Source of the DNA: CAVYYW01 sp963772845
GTDB taxonomy: Bacteria; Bacillota; Bacilli; Bacillales; Sporolactobacillaceae
Reading direction: 5' to 3'
Assembly: GCA_963772845.1 (NCBI GenBank)
Contig: CAVYYW010000024.1
Coordinates: 42,803 to 106,802, forward strand
DNA: 64,000 nt
This document shows, in pieces, positions 1-8,124 of the stretch. A program made the translations under genes and the position numbers. Positions within the stretch are counted from its first letter, which is position 1, and each line of letters begins with the position of its first letter. The notes below the pieces were generated by a model, which saw nothing but the letters and a program-made list of their open reading frames with translations, searched no databases and was not told the origin of the DNA.

Positions 1-1
1 T

Positions 2-175
2 GATTTTAACGATACGATTGGCAATCGCAGTTACCACACCTATGTCTTTGTCCAAGAAAAAGATAAAACAGGACTTTATATGGTTATTTCCAGATCCTAC
101 TACAAGAAAGATAGCTATGCTGAACTCTACAATTACTTTGAGCCTGACAATGGTGGTAAGGGGGCCAATCCATGA
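2..175 (+). CDS. C-terminal end of a pilin-operon protein (5' cut by window edge)
   Basis: An open frame enters from the left edge and stops at TGA 173-175. About 57 residues are visible, rich in Tyr, Asp and Lys, with no cysteines or membrane segment. Its stop overlaps the ATG of the next gene (ATGA), so it is the upstream member of a translationally coupled operon with a prepilin and a PilX-like protein. By position it is probably another pilin-like or pseudopilin protein. The cleavable N-terminus that would prove this lies outside the window, so the function is inferred from context only. Confidence 0.55.
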   Translation, partial: DFNDTIGNRSYHTYVFVQEKDKTGLYMVISRSYYKKDSYAELYNYFEPDNGGKGANP

Positions 176-597
176 TTAAAAACAGCAAGGGCATGACCCT
201 CATTGAACTATTAGGTGCCCTTACCTTGTCTGTGGTGATTTTCTCCTTGATATTCAGTATTTTCAATATGGGATCTAAATCCTATAAAACTGACCTTGAC
301 GCCAATGCCCTTCAAACAGATGCCACTATTGTTATGTCAGACATTTCATCGTCATTTTACAAAAAAAATGCCCAACCCTTTCCCATTGAGGTCCGTGATG
401 GTGCGGTTTATCTAAATAATAGCAATGAACCTGTTTCAAACTCTGAGCTTGACTATAAGGGCAGCACATTTTCATGGCATCAGGGCTTGCTAACCGTCCA
501 TTTAGTTATTCACAGCAGGGGAGATAACGCCGTCAGCCCTTTCGAAGTCAAAACAACGTTGAATTATCCATGGAAGGAGACGGGCAATGAAAAATAA
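172..597 (+). CDS. Prepilin-type N-terminal cleavage/methylation protein (type IV pseudopilin)
   Basis: A 141-residue protein with a classic type III signal peptide. It has a short basic leader ending Lys-Gly, then MTLIELLGALTLSVVIF, with Glu at position +5 of the mature protein and a hydrophobic helix of about 20 residues. A prepilin peptidase would cut after Gly7. The rest is a small polar C-terminal domain without cysteines. The ATG overlaps the upstream stop (ATGA), and its own 3' end overlaps the next gene by 11 bases, so the three genes are one operon. It is a minor pilin or competence-like pseudopilin; the exact member cannot be assigned. Confidence 0.85.
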   Translation: MIKNSKGMTLIELLGALTLSVVIFSLIFSIFNMGSKSYKTDLDANALQTDATIVMSDISSSFYKKNAQPFPIEVRDGAVYLNNSNEPVSNSELDYKGSTFSWHQGLLTVHLVIHSRGDNAVSPFEVKTTLNYPWKETGNEK

Positions 598-1651
598 TTC
601 CGAGGGGTCTGTCTTGCTTTCTGTCCTAATGATAACCACCCTTTTTACGGTGATGGGGCTCGTCCTGCTTGCCGTGAATCTCAACCACACTGCGCAAACA
701 ACGATGAAGCTCAAAGATACCCAAGCCACTAATGCCTCAGAAATGGGCTTAAAAGCGTACAATCAGCTTATTGATCAGACGATGAACGCAATCAGCAAGA
801 ATCCTCCGGGTTCGGTAGCTGATATAAAAAACAAACTTAAAGATGCCATTCCCGATGCCTATACCGATTCGTTTTCCAATCTTAGCTCAACTCCAGTTTT
901 TAATGTAAAGCGGGAGGTCAAGGAAAGCACGGATCAAAAGCTGGTGTGGCAAATTACCAGCATGGGTACCGCTGGCAGCAGAGAGCATTCTGTCATCACA
1001 ACGCGAACGTTCACCTTCAGCGGAAATGGCAGCAGCGGCGGCTCTAATCCGAAAACACCCGAGTACATGGGGCTTTCTCTTCCCTATATTGATGCAGCTG
1101 TGCATACCGGATGGTTTTCTTTTCTCTATGGCGCGAGCGTTAACGGAAATATCCAAAAAAACGGGGACGGTCCGGTGGTAGACAAAACAGCTATTAAACA
1201 ACAATTCGAGAAAATGCCGGATGCAGAAAACGTTCCCTCCTCTCATCCGATGAACAGTTACGATAAGAATGTCATTTTTCAAAACGGATTGATTCTTACA
1301 CCTGACAATCCCGTGGTGTTTCATGGTAATGTACTTGTGAACGGCAACCTGACCATCCTGTTGGATAAACACAGCACCCCTGACTTTAGAGGTTACCTCT
1401 TTGTAACGGGATATATTAATATTTTAAGTAATTGCAACGTTTCTTTTGAACGTACCGTTTATGTCAGAAGAAATATCTTTATCGCAGGCGGCGACCACAG
1501 CAACATCCGCTTTGAGCAAGGGTTCGTGTCCGGCTCCGCTATTTCTCTCATCTCAAAAAAAGGGGAATTGACGATTAATAATCAACAAAAAGCTCCTGCT
1601 CCTGGCGGTACTGCCGTTAACACAACCACAAGTGGAATCAACTATAAATAA
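587..1651 (+). CDS. PilX-like pilus-assembly protein with repetitive beta C-terminus
   Basis: A 354-residue protein whose N-terminus (residues 1-30) has the pilin-like hydrophobic helix after an Glu-Gly pair but lacks the Glu at +5, as in PilX/GspK-type minor components. The middle has a Gly/Ser linker near residues 145-155. The C-terminal 100 residues carry short alternating strands (motifs such as NVLVNGNLTI, FVTGYINI, VYVRRNIFIAG) that look like turns of a right-handed beta-helix of the bactofilin or polymer-forming type. It starts 11 bases inside the preceding prepilin gene and is last in the operon. It is probably a tip or priming component exposed on the surface. Confidence 0.65.
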   Translation: MKNNSEGSVLLSVLMITTLFTVMGLVLLAVNLNHTAQTTMKLKDTQATNASEMGLKAYNQLIDQTMNAISKNPPGSVADIKNKLKDAIPDAYTDSFSNLSSTPVFNVKREVKESTDQKLVWQITSMGTAGSREHSVITTRTFTFSGNGSSGGSNPKTPEYMGLSLPYIDAAVHTGWFSFLYGASVNGNIQKNGDGPVVDKTAIKQQFEKMPDAENVPSSHPMNSYDKNVIFQNGLILTPDNPVVFHGNVLVNGNLTILLDKHSTPDFRGYLFVTGYINILSNCNVSFERTVYVRRNIFIAGGDHSNIRFEQGFVSGSAISLISKKGELTINNQQKAPAPGGTAVNTTTSGINYK

Positions 1652-1680
1652 TGCGTGATTACTAGATTTTTGTCAGATTA

Positions 1681-1720
1681 AAAAGAACCAGTCTCTCTGG
1701 GAAGAGAACCGGCTCTTTTT
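1681..1720 (-). terminator. Intrinsic terminator of the secreted 658-residue protein
   Basis: Arms AAAAGAGCCGGTT and GACTGGTTCTTTT pair on the minus strand with G-U wobbles only, whereas on the plus strand the same positions are A-C mismatches. This marks the minus strand as the functional one. Confidence 0.7.
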
Positions 1721-1735
1721 GTTATTAGCCTGTCT

Positions 1736-3712
1736 TTATTCCGGTAATCCTGCAACCGTTGCCGCACCCACATTGACAGTCTCTGTCAGTGTATTGCTGC
1801 TGCCTTTTCTTAAGCGAAGGTTAGCGGATCCTGACGTGTTCGGGTTGAGTTGCACGTACACGACACGCTCAGCATGCCCATTTTGATCCGTTGTCAGTGA
1901 AAAATCAGTGCTGTAACCGTATGAAGACGGCCAGCTGCCATCACTATTCTGAACTTTTCCTACCTGCGTGCCATTTGAAGTATACATGCCTAAATTATAA
2001 CCTGTGTAAGTCGTATTCGGCGTCAGACCGTCCACTGTCACTCTGATCGGGAACGTATTATTATTCGGTAGGGTCGCTTGATGATCAAAAGCGTAGCTAT
2101 CAGGATCCAAAGGCTGAACACTCGTATTTTGAATCGTGACAGCCTCCGTCAGTTCATTTGTGGAGCCTTGACGCAGCCTCATATTTGCACTGCCGCTAGC
2201 ACTCGGGTTAACCTGCACATAAACCATTTTTTCTGCATAGCCATTAGCATCTGTGGTTAGGGAGAAATTATTGCTGTAGCCGTATGAGCCCGGCCAGCTG
2301 CCATCGCTGTTTTCCACCTTCGCCATCTGCGTGCCATTAGAATCATAGATACCTAAATTGTAATTATTATAAGTTGTATTAGGGGTTAACCCGCCAACCT
2401 TTACCCTCACTTCAAATATCCCTTGATTCGGCAGACCTGACTGATGATCAAAACCGTAGCCATCGAGCGGCGTTCCAGACCCGCCAGTGCCTCCTGTCCC
2501 GCCTGTTCCGGAGCCCGAATTATAACCGTAAGAACCTGCTGCAAAAGTTGAAGTGTCATACCACTTATAGCCTGCTTGCGGCGTTGACCATGGTTCAGAC
2601 TGTGGCTCAGTCGATTGGCTTGGGGCTTCCCATGAATACAAAGAAGTGACAGGATCTTCATTCAGACCAGACACTTGGTCAAAGCTTGTATAGGATTCAC
2701 TCTTGGCTAACCATTCAACCATATTGACGAGTAAAACCGAATCATCCTGTTCTTCATATCCAGCATATGTTGTTTTGCTTGAACCTGAATCTTCTCTTTT
2801 ATACTTAGGCGTTGCATCCTCGACCGGTGACGAGTCGCCAATAAATGCTGCTTTTCCGCTTCCAAGCTTAGATACAGCTGCGAAAGCACCCTCTGCATGT
2901 CCACCGCCGTTATAATTGCCTTGATCAACGGCATGGCTCCAACTGGATGATGTCTGAGGCAAATACACAATCCCTTTTGCATGATGAGGATCCGTGATAG
3001 CGAGCGTTGATCCGGAATGCATCGCTACCGTTGAAACGCCGGAAGTAATTCCGAAAGCCTGGCTCGGTGCAACAATATCATTTGCTGTAATATCTCCTAG
3101 AGCATTGTAACGGAATCGCACACCGAAATTCGTTGAAAGCCAATCAGAGCTTGTGACATTTTGCATGGCTGCCGATCCGGCTTCCTCTGAGCTCATTCCT
3201 TTGGCAGGGTTGCTCCATGCCCCTCTGCGATAGCCGTTGAAAACCTCAGAGGCGTCCCACCTATTTAAATTGCGATCTGCATTGTAGTGGTCAGCAATGA
3301 AAAAAATACTTCCTCCATTTTGAACATACTGCTTCATCGCAGCCTGCTCAGAGCTTTTATAAGGGATATTTGCTTCCGGTATCACAAACACCGCATAATT
3401 CTTCAGATCATCATAGGTGATTGGCGATGCCTTCCTCAGTTCCTGAACGTCAAACCCATCATTCGCAAGACCCTGTCCAAAATCTGAAAAACCTCCATCA
3501 ATGACCCAATCGGCTGAACCTGCCGTCTGACCATGCGTATTATCAAATAAGATCTGTTTTCCATTATTCGCATTGCTGACTGTGGCATTCAAATGAGGGG
3601 CAGGATCACTTGGACCTTCCGCATTGGCCTGATGCTCCTGCTGAAACGGAATAGCGAAAGAAAGTATCATTGCAGTGGATAGAGCAATATTCTTAAACGA
3701 CTGAACCTTCAT
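1736..3712 (-). CDS. Secreted protein: glutamine-amidotransferase-like/DUF4350-type domain plus two C-terminal repeats
   Basis: A 658-residue exported protein. A Sec signal peptide (basic start, hydrophobic core, cleavage near QANA at about 30) is followed by a domain at about 50-335 with IF/VF strand motifs and a D-H-Y-N-A-D-R-N segment. The overall pattern resembles DUF4350/GldG-type domains, which have a class I amidotransferase-like fold. A Gly/Thr/Ser linker (about residues 405-415) leads to two related copies of a 100-residue beta module, each with an FDHQ opening, a PNTTY motif and an SLTTD.NG.AE motif. The start has an AGAGG site eight bases upstream. It is monocistronic with its own terminator. 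The function is unknown; a secreted carbohydrate- or DNA-interacting protein is possible. Confidence 0.7.
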   Translation of the reverse strand: MKVQSFKNIALSTAMILSFAIPFQQEHQANAEGPSDPAPHLNATVSNANNGKQILFDNTHGQTAGSADWVIDGGFSDFGQGLANDGFDVQELRKASPITYDDLKNYAVFVIPEANIPYKSSEQAAMKQYVQNGGSIFFIADHYNADRNLNRWDASEVFNGYRRGAWSNPAKGMSSEEAGSAAMQNVTSSDWLSTNFGVRFRYNALGDITANDIVAPSQAFGITSGVSTVAMHSGSTLAITDPHHAKGIVYLPQTSSSWSHAVDQGNYNGGGHAEGAFAAVSKLGSGKAAFIGDSSPVEDATPKYKREDSGSSKTTYAGYEEQDDSVLLVNMVEWLAKSESYTSFDQVSGLNEDPVTSLYSWEAPSQSTEPQSEPWSTPQAGYKWYDTSTFAAGSYGYNSGSGTGGTGGTGGSGTPLDGYGFDHQSGLPNQGIFEVRVKVGGLTPNTTYNNYNLGIYDSNGTQMAKVENSDGSWPGSYGYSNNFSLTTDANGYAEKMVYVQVNPSASGSANMRLRQGSTNELTEAVTIQNTSVQPLDPDSYAFDHQATLPNNNTFPIRVTVDGLTPNTTYTGYNLGMYTSNGTQVGKVQNSDGSWPSSYGYSTDFSLTTDQNGHAERVVYVQLNPNTSGSANLRLRKGSSNTLTETVNVGAATVAGLPE

Positions 3713-3774
3713 CTAATCATCCTCTCATATTTGTGAAGCTCCTTTAATTTTAACAGGGAAATATGGAGAAATTA

Positions 3775-4032
3775 TCATAATGACTTAATATAATTGTAAA
3801 ATTTAAGGATACTTTCGGTGCAGGATAAAAGATCCGCCACATTTTTATGATAGAGCGGACATTCCTTATATAAAGGGCTTTTCCACCCGTTCATATACCG
3901 AGCCGACCATCCTTTTTCATAGGCTATTTGTTCTACACAGCGGGGGATTGGACAATAGAATGAGGTTTTTGGAAAAAAATTATTTGTCGAGCTGCCAGGA
4001 AAGTCCGGGTCACCTGCGGAATAAGCTGATGG
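3775..4032 (-). pseudogene. Possible 3' remnant of a small Cys-rich protein, 5' end replaced by repeat
   Basis: A minus-strand frame is open from just after TAG 4033-4035 to TGA 3775-3777 but has no start codon with a binding site. The last 65 residues look protein-like: a CPIPRC pair, later KECPLY and LLSC cysteines, and several Trp and Tyr. The upstream part (from about 3994) coincides with the 5' arm of the dispersed repeat. The simplest reading is a gene whose front was lost to the repeat. A chance open frame is not excluded. Confidence 0.3.
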
Positions 4033-4265
4033 CTACTGAATATCAATAGCCAAAATTGACTTCTAAATGGCCACAGCAGTCAACAAATACGTTGATTGAC
4101 TCGGAAGGTGCGAGACTCCCTCGGGATCAGCACGCGTCCGAAGATCCACTTTGGAGCACAAGTAAACCATTCCAAAGTTAGCTGAGGCCGTGCCCGCGGA
4201 AAGCGAGCAGCCTAGAGCGAAAATCAGCACAACCACAATACAGAAGAGGACTTTATCAGTGGCCA
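3994..4265 (+). repeat. Dispersed composite intergenic repeat, copy A
   Basis: The 3713-4613 gap is filled largely by this element. Its 5' arm (AAGCTGATGG ... GTTGATTG) matches 58052-58140, and the reverse complement of 18985-19090. It is followed by GCGAGACTCCCTCGGGA, CGAAGATCCACTTTGG, GAAAGCGAGCAGCCTAGAGC and GGACTTTATCAGTGG. The last three blocks recur at 21855-22030. The remaining gap (4266-4518) holds no gene I can support. Confidence 0.8.
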
Positions 4266-4518
4266 CGTTTTTGGATCATTGGAGCTCTTTTTTGGACAAT
4301 AGATTCGATTCAGACTGACTCCTACCCTATTCAGTTCACTACTTGAGCGTCCATTTTGTCTTTTCTCATTTAAATCAGCGGAAATCCTCAAAATATGCTG
4401 GAAGGAATGGTTTTGACTTGATGGAAGAGTCAACATTTGAAGGTTTACAGATGTTGAGGGAGTCAGCCCCTTTAGTCATTTTAGATTAATAAAAAAATCA
4501 GATAAAATTAAGAGATTG

Positions 4519-4557
4519 AAAAAAAATGGCTTGAAATTTCTTTCAAAGCCATTTTTT
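4519..4557 (-). terminator. Bidirectional terminator downstream of the SDR gene
   Basis: AAAAAATGGCTT and AAAGCCATTTTTT pair around a GAAATTTCTTTC loop. There are T-runs on both strands, and it lies 57 bases after the SDR stop. Confidence 0.8.
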
Positions 4558-4613
4558 AACTTTTGAAGCATATGATTTGCTGTGTGTTTTATCTTTTTCA
4601 ACATGGTGATATT

Positions 4614-5393
4614 CTACAGCCAATTATTAAACCCGCCTTCAGAATGAATAACCTGACCGGTGATCCATTCCGCTTCATCACTGGCCAAAAATGCAGCTAG
4701 GTTTGCCGCATCCTTAGGGTACCCCATCCTTCCCTGAGGAAAGAGCGGGAGCAGATGTTCCTGGATTTCCTCCGTCATCCAGCCTGTGTCGGTTGGACCG
4801 GGATTAATGCTGTTAATCGTAATCCCTTTTCGGGCAATGCTCGTAGACAGCGTAAACGTTAGCGTTTCAATAGCCGATTTTGTCAGGACGTAAGAGATTT
4901 CATCAGGCATTGGCCCTCTTGACCAGCCTGTTGTAAGGTTAATAATCCGCCCTCCCGACTTTCCCTTGAACCGTTTTATGAAAGCAGCGGTTAATAGCGT
5001 CGTTGCCCGGACGTTAATTTCATAATGTTTGTCGAGCGACTCGGAGTTAATGGTCTCAATATTGTCATTAACCGAATAGCAAGCATTATTTACTAATATA
5101 GCAGGCTGTCCAATAGCTGTTTCTGCTTCATTAAGCAAGCGTTCACATGCATCAGGGCGGGTAAGGTCCAGCTCGAGGCTGGCACACCGAACTCCGAAAC
5201 CTTTAATCTCCTTGAGCAGCTGTGCAGGCTCTTCTCTTTTGCCCAATTCCAGTTCCTCATCGTAATTCGACCAGTAGGTAAAGAAAATATCGGCGCCTTC
5301 TTTTGCAAGCTCTCTGCATATAGCAGCACCGATTCCAGTCAGTCTGCTTGCACCCGTCACAACGGCTGTTCTGTTCAATAATTTTTTTGCCAT
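4614..5393 (-). CDS. SDR-family oxidoreductase with Thr in the catalytic Ser position
   Basis: A 259-residue NAD(P)-dependent short-chain dehydrogenase. The cofactor loop at 13-22 is TGASRLTGIG, two residues longer than the usual TGxxxGxG. NNA is at 102-104, and the active-site Tyr168 and Lys172 form YVLTK. The residue 13 before Tyr, normally Ser, is Thr155. The C-terminal GPTDTGWM matches the PG loop of the classical family. The start has GGGAGGA seven bases upstream. Its last gene neighbour upstream (5408-6331) is only 14 bases away, so they probably form one transcript. The substrate is unknown; it resembles 3-oxoacyl-ACP-reductase-like SDRs. Confidence 0.85.
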   Translation of the reverse strand: MAKKLLNRTAVVTGASRLTGIGAAICRELAKEGADIFFTYWSNYDEELELGKREEPAQLLKEIKGFGVRCASLELDLTRPDACERLLNEAETAIGQPAILVNNACYSVNDNIETINSESLDKHYEINVRATTLLTAAFIKRFKGKSGGRIINLTTGWSRGPMPDEISYVLTKSAIETLTFTLSTSIARKGITINSINPGPTDTGWMTEEIQEHLLPLFPQGRMGYPKDAANLAAFLASDEAEWITGQVIHSEGGFNNWL

Positions 5394-5407
5394 AAATCCT
5401 CCCAGCC

Positions 5408-6331
5408 CTATCTTTCTTCGATTCTTCCAAAGTCATATAAGGTCTTTAAATTTTTAACTGTCAGATGACCGGACCACTCCTGTTCGGCCTGCTTCCACAC
5501 GTCTTCATATTCACCGAGCCATGACCAATTCGGACGCCATGAGCCATCAGGATTTAGTTTATTGATCTCATAATCGAGGTTAAGCGCAACCTCTGATTTT
5601 AAAAAAGGATAAAAATAAGAATTAGGCGACGTCACCAGCTGCAAGGGCTTTGCGGCATACTGCCCCCACTCCTCAGGATTTGATGCAACAGTCAGTGCCA
5701 CTGACTTTGACAGTTTATCCCGCACAATCCCTTTTGAAGATTCAGGCAACGCTTCAAATAGAATTTGATAGCAAAAAAAATCATGCATATCAAGTTTTTC
5801 AGGAATTTCGTAGAGCTTTTCAATTGCAAGACCAGTCGTGTATTGTAAAAACTCATTAGGCACATTTTCTGCATATTGATGAAGGTATCCGACAATCTCT
5901 GCGTTCGGATTTGCCCAAGTGGTTTCAACCCCGCTCCGCTCTTTTTCAGGGTTATACTCCCACCAAATAGCATGCGGAACGTCGTTAACTTCTGGTGGAA
6001 CGGCATGCCACTTCTTCATTTCAGAGTCAAAACTCTCCATCAGATAATAAATTGCTTTTTTTATAACTGGATGCTGAGCCTCCACGTCTAAGTCCTTAAT
6101 GATGCTCAGCGCTACGGCCGTGCCCATTGGTGAGGACCCTTCCAGCCTGAAGTCAGGCTCAATGGAATGCCCAAAGCCTCCATCGTCATTTTGATAGACT
6201 GCCAGTGCTTCAAGCACAGATTCCTTGCTTCCTTCTTCAAAATAATAACGGCACAGAGTCTTTTCCAGTTCCCTCGCATTTTCATATACAAACAGCTTAG
6301 ACTTTTGAAAGTTTTCATATGAAAGTTTCAT
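5408..6331 (-). CDS. Alpha-toroid (prenyltransferase/squalene-cyclase-repeat-like) protein
   Basis: A 307-residue soluble protein with QW-type repeat signatures. QNDDGGFGHSIEPDF near residues 47-61 and NPDGSW near 265-270 resemble the Q..DGGF/GSW turns of terpene-cyclase and prenyltransferase alpha-alpha barrels. It lacks a DxDD or DDxxD pair I can point to, so catalytic activity is doubtful. The start has AAGGAG eight bases upstream. It is transcribed with the SDR 14 bases downstream. The pairing is suggestive of a small metabolic unit, but no pathway can be named. Confidence 0.6.
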   Translation of the reverse strand: MKLSYENFQKSKLFVYENARELEKTLCRYYFEEGSKESVLEALAVYQNDDGGFGHSIEPDFRLEGSSPMGTAVALSIIKDLDVEAQHPVIKKAIYYLMESFDSEMKKWHAVPPEVNDVPHAIWWEYNPEKERSGVETTWANPNAEIVGYLHQYAENVPNEFLQYTTGLAIEKLYEIPEKLDMHDFFCYQILFEALPESSKGIVRDKLSKSVALTVASNPEEWGQYAAKPLQLVTSPNSYFYPFLKSEVALNLDYEINKLNPDGSWRPNWSWLGEYEDVWKQAEQEWSGHLTVKNLKTLYDFGRIEER

Positions 6332-6631
6332 AGAAATCTCCTTTTTACGAACATGTTAATTAATAGTTTCTGTATATCTATTGGAATTCCTTTATTTAAA
6401 AGCCGTTTGTTGTTTTTTCATACGATTCAAGCAGTAGGAATTATACTTGCTTCAAACAAATTGTATTGAAAATTTTTCATGATTTCATACTGATTTTCTG
6501 AAGAAAAAAGGAAATTTGACTTAGATTTATATTGAAAGTCATTTCAAATAGCGATGGAACCGTTCCCAAAAGTTCTTCAACACTGGCTACAAGCTCCCAA
6601 TATGACGTTAAAGCATCATTTTTGATGTTTT

Positions 6632-6720
6632 ATGTGCCGAATTTAAGTTTTACGTGCCAAAAGCAATCGTTTATGTGCCGAATTTAAGTTTTATGTGCCA
6701 AAATCAGTGATTTATGTGCC
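6632..6720 (+). repeat. Phased array, core ATGTGCC every 20-21 bases (5 cores)
   Basis: Cores start at 6632, 6652 (ACGTGCC), 6673, 6693 and 6714. GCCGA and GCCA versions alternate, giving a 41-base dimer. The rest of the gap (6332-6630) is AT-rich. A GGAACCGTTCCC-like block near 6555 resembles one before the array at 44337. No gene is visible in 6332-7098. Confidence 0.85.
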
Positions 6721-6775
6721 GAAGTAAAATGATGGAAAAAATAATTTCAATGCCTGTGGAATCAGAATCAGCGAG

Positions 6776-7045
6776 GTGCGCGTGCCCGTGGAAAGCGAGC
6801 AGCCTAGAGCGGAAATCAACAACCACATCTACACCGGGGGACCTTTTTCAGTGTCCTCATCAGCGTTCCAAGCGAGACCCCGCAGCGCAATAGTTAAGGA
6901 AGTTCGGCTAAAGCCAGCACATCCTGTGCTAACGCCGGACCTACCCACGTCCTGTGGGCTTGAGGAGGCTCGTGGATCGCTCCAAGCGAAGGTATTTCGC
7001 TTTCAATGGATTGCATCCCAATTCTCGAAAGTCCCGCTCGACGAA
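6776..7045 (+). repeat. Dispersed composite repeat, copy B
   Basis: It carries the GAAAGCGAGCAGCCTAGAGC block, the GGACCTTTTTCAGTG end, then a second module (TTAAGGAAGTTCGGCTAA, AACGCCGGACC, CCCACGTCCTGTGGGC). That module recurs in copy C at 19240-19370. Confidence 0.8.
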
Positions 7046-7098
7046 CTTTTAAATCTAACAGTAAAAAACGATACCCGGGAATCGGATATCGTTTCTAA

Positions 7099-8124
7099 TC
7101 AGGCTGATCGATGTACAGGTTTAAAACTGTCCTCAGTTATGTGAATCTCGTCCTTCTCTTTTATATATCTGCTAGGCTTCACCCGTACACGGCCATGCTC
7201 AATCGCCTTCTTCAAGCCATCCAGAATAAAATTAAGCGATAAAATCAACAGTGCAAAGGCAAAGAGCGGAATTAAAATAACGCGCGGATCAATAAACAGA
7301 TAATCATAGCTGCTGCCGATTAATCCGGACCACTCGCCGGTTTTTGACTGATATCTATTACTTGCTTCTGCAACAACTGAAAAGACATACGTCCCCCCGA
7401 ACAGGAGCTTGAAAAGACCCAAATGAATCAACAAAATCAGAGTTTGAATCATTTGTTCTATAAAGGTAAGCAGCAATTTCGGTCCGAGTAATGGAAGAAG
7501 ATGACGTCTAAGAATATAATGCCGCCGGCCGCCCAACAGCTCGACGGATCGAATGAATTCTTTTTTATACACCGCATCCGTTTCATTGGCGATGAAAAGT
7601 GTCAGTGCCGGCACAGATAATAGAGTCAAAATCATTAATTCAAAAAAGACTCTTTCGGAATATGAGTTCAAAAAAACATGCAGCTTGTTCTCATTTGTCA
7701 CACTGATCAAGACGCTGGACAGTGTCAGATAACCGACAAGTGACAGAGGCACATAGTGAAAGCAATCAACAAGGCCAGAAAAAAAGGTACTCGCCTTCAT
7801 TAAATAGCGCTGGAAAATCAGACCAAAGAAAAGGGACAAACCAACGCGCAGAAAAGCAACCAAGGCCGCAATCCCAATTGTATATTTCGCCCCCATCAAT
7901 AACTCTTGGAATAAAAGGTTTCCCGCTGAGTCAGTACCGAATGGCGGGACCTGTGAAGACTTAAATGGCGGTGCACCGATTAAATCACCATCTTTATACA
8001 GGATATAAAGATGCGGAATCTTGCCGTGATAGATAATACCTGTCACCACGCTTGCAATGACAAGAAGCAGAATAATACTTGCGCCAATGACAAAGAGCGG
8101 CTGTTTGAATAGAGCCTTGACCAT
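7099..8124 (-). CDS. OppC/DppC-like ABC transporter permease
   Basis: A 341-residue inner-membrane permease with about six hydrophobic segments (first at 10-30). It has the extracellular PPFGTDSAGN motif typical of OppC-type proteins and an EAA-like loop near 180-205 (SVELLGGRRHYILRRHLLP). ATG overlaps the stop of the upstream permease (TAATG), with AAGGTGG as binding site. It would partner the OppB-like protein in peptide or nickel-type uptake. No ATPase or substrate-binding protein is adjacent, and the partner permease is frameshifted, so the pair may be inactive or may use subunits elsewhere. Confidence 0.8.
   Translation of the reverse strand: MVKALFKQPLFVIGASIILLLVIASVVTGIIYHGKIPHLYILYKDGDLIGAPPFKSSQVPPFGTDSAGNLLFQELLMGAKYTIGIAALVAFLRVGLSLFFGLIFQRYLMKASTFFSGLVDCFHYVPLSLVGYLTLSSVLISVTNENKLHVFLNSYSERVFFELMILTLLSVPALTLFIANETDAVYKKEFIRSVELLGGRRHYILRRHLLPLLGPKLLLTFIEQMIQTLILLIHLGLFKLLFGGTYVFSVVAEASNRYQSKTGEWSGLIGSSYDYLFIDPRVILIPLFAFALLILSLNFILDGLKKAIEHGRVRVKPSRYIKEKDEIHITEDSFKPVHRSA

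Noticed and set aside
887..1372. 161-residue antisense frame in the PilX-like gene
   Set aside because: It is antisense to a coherent secreted-protein frame, without start signals or domain.
4063..4266. Short minus-strand frames in the dispersed repeat
   Set aside because: The same frame appears in other copies (for example 21759-22058) only because the repeat is shared; lengths vary and no ribosome site is conserved.
4320..4487. Plus-strand open stretch ending at TAA near 4487
   Set aside because: It has no start codon with a binding site, and no motif. It could be a remnant but cannot be told from chance.
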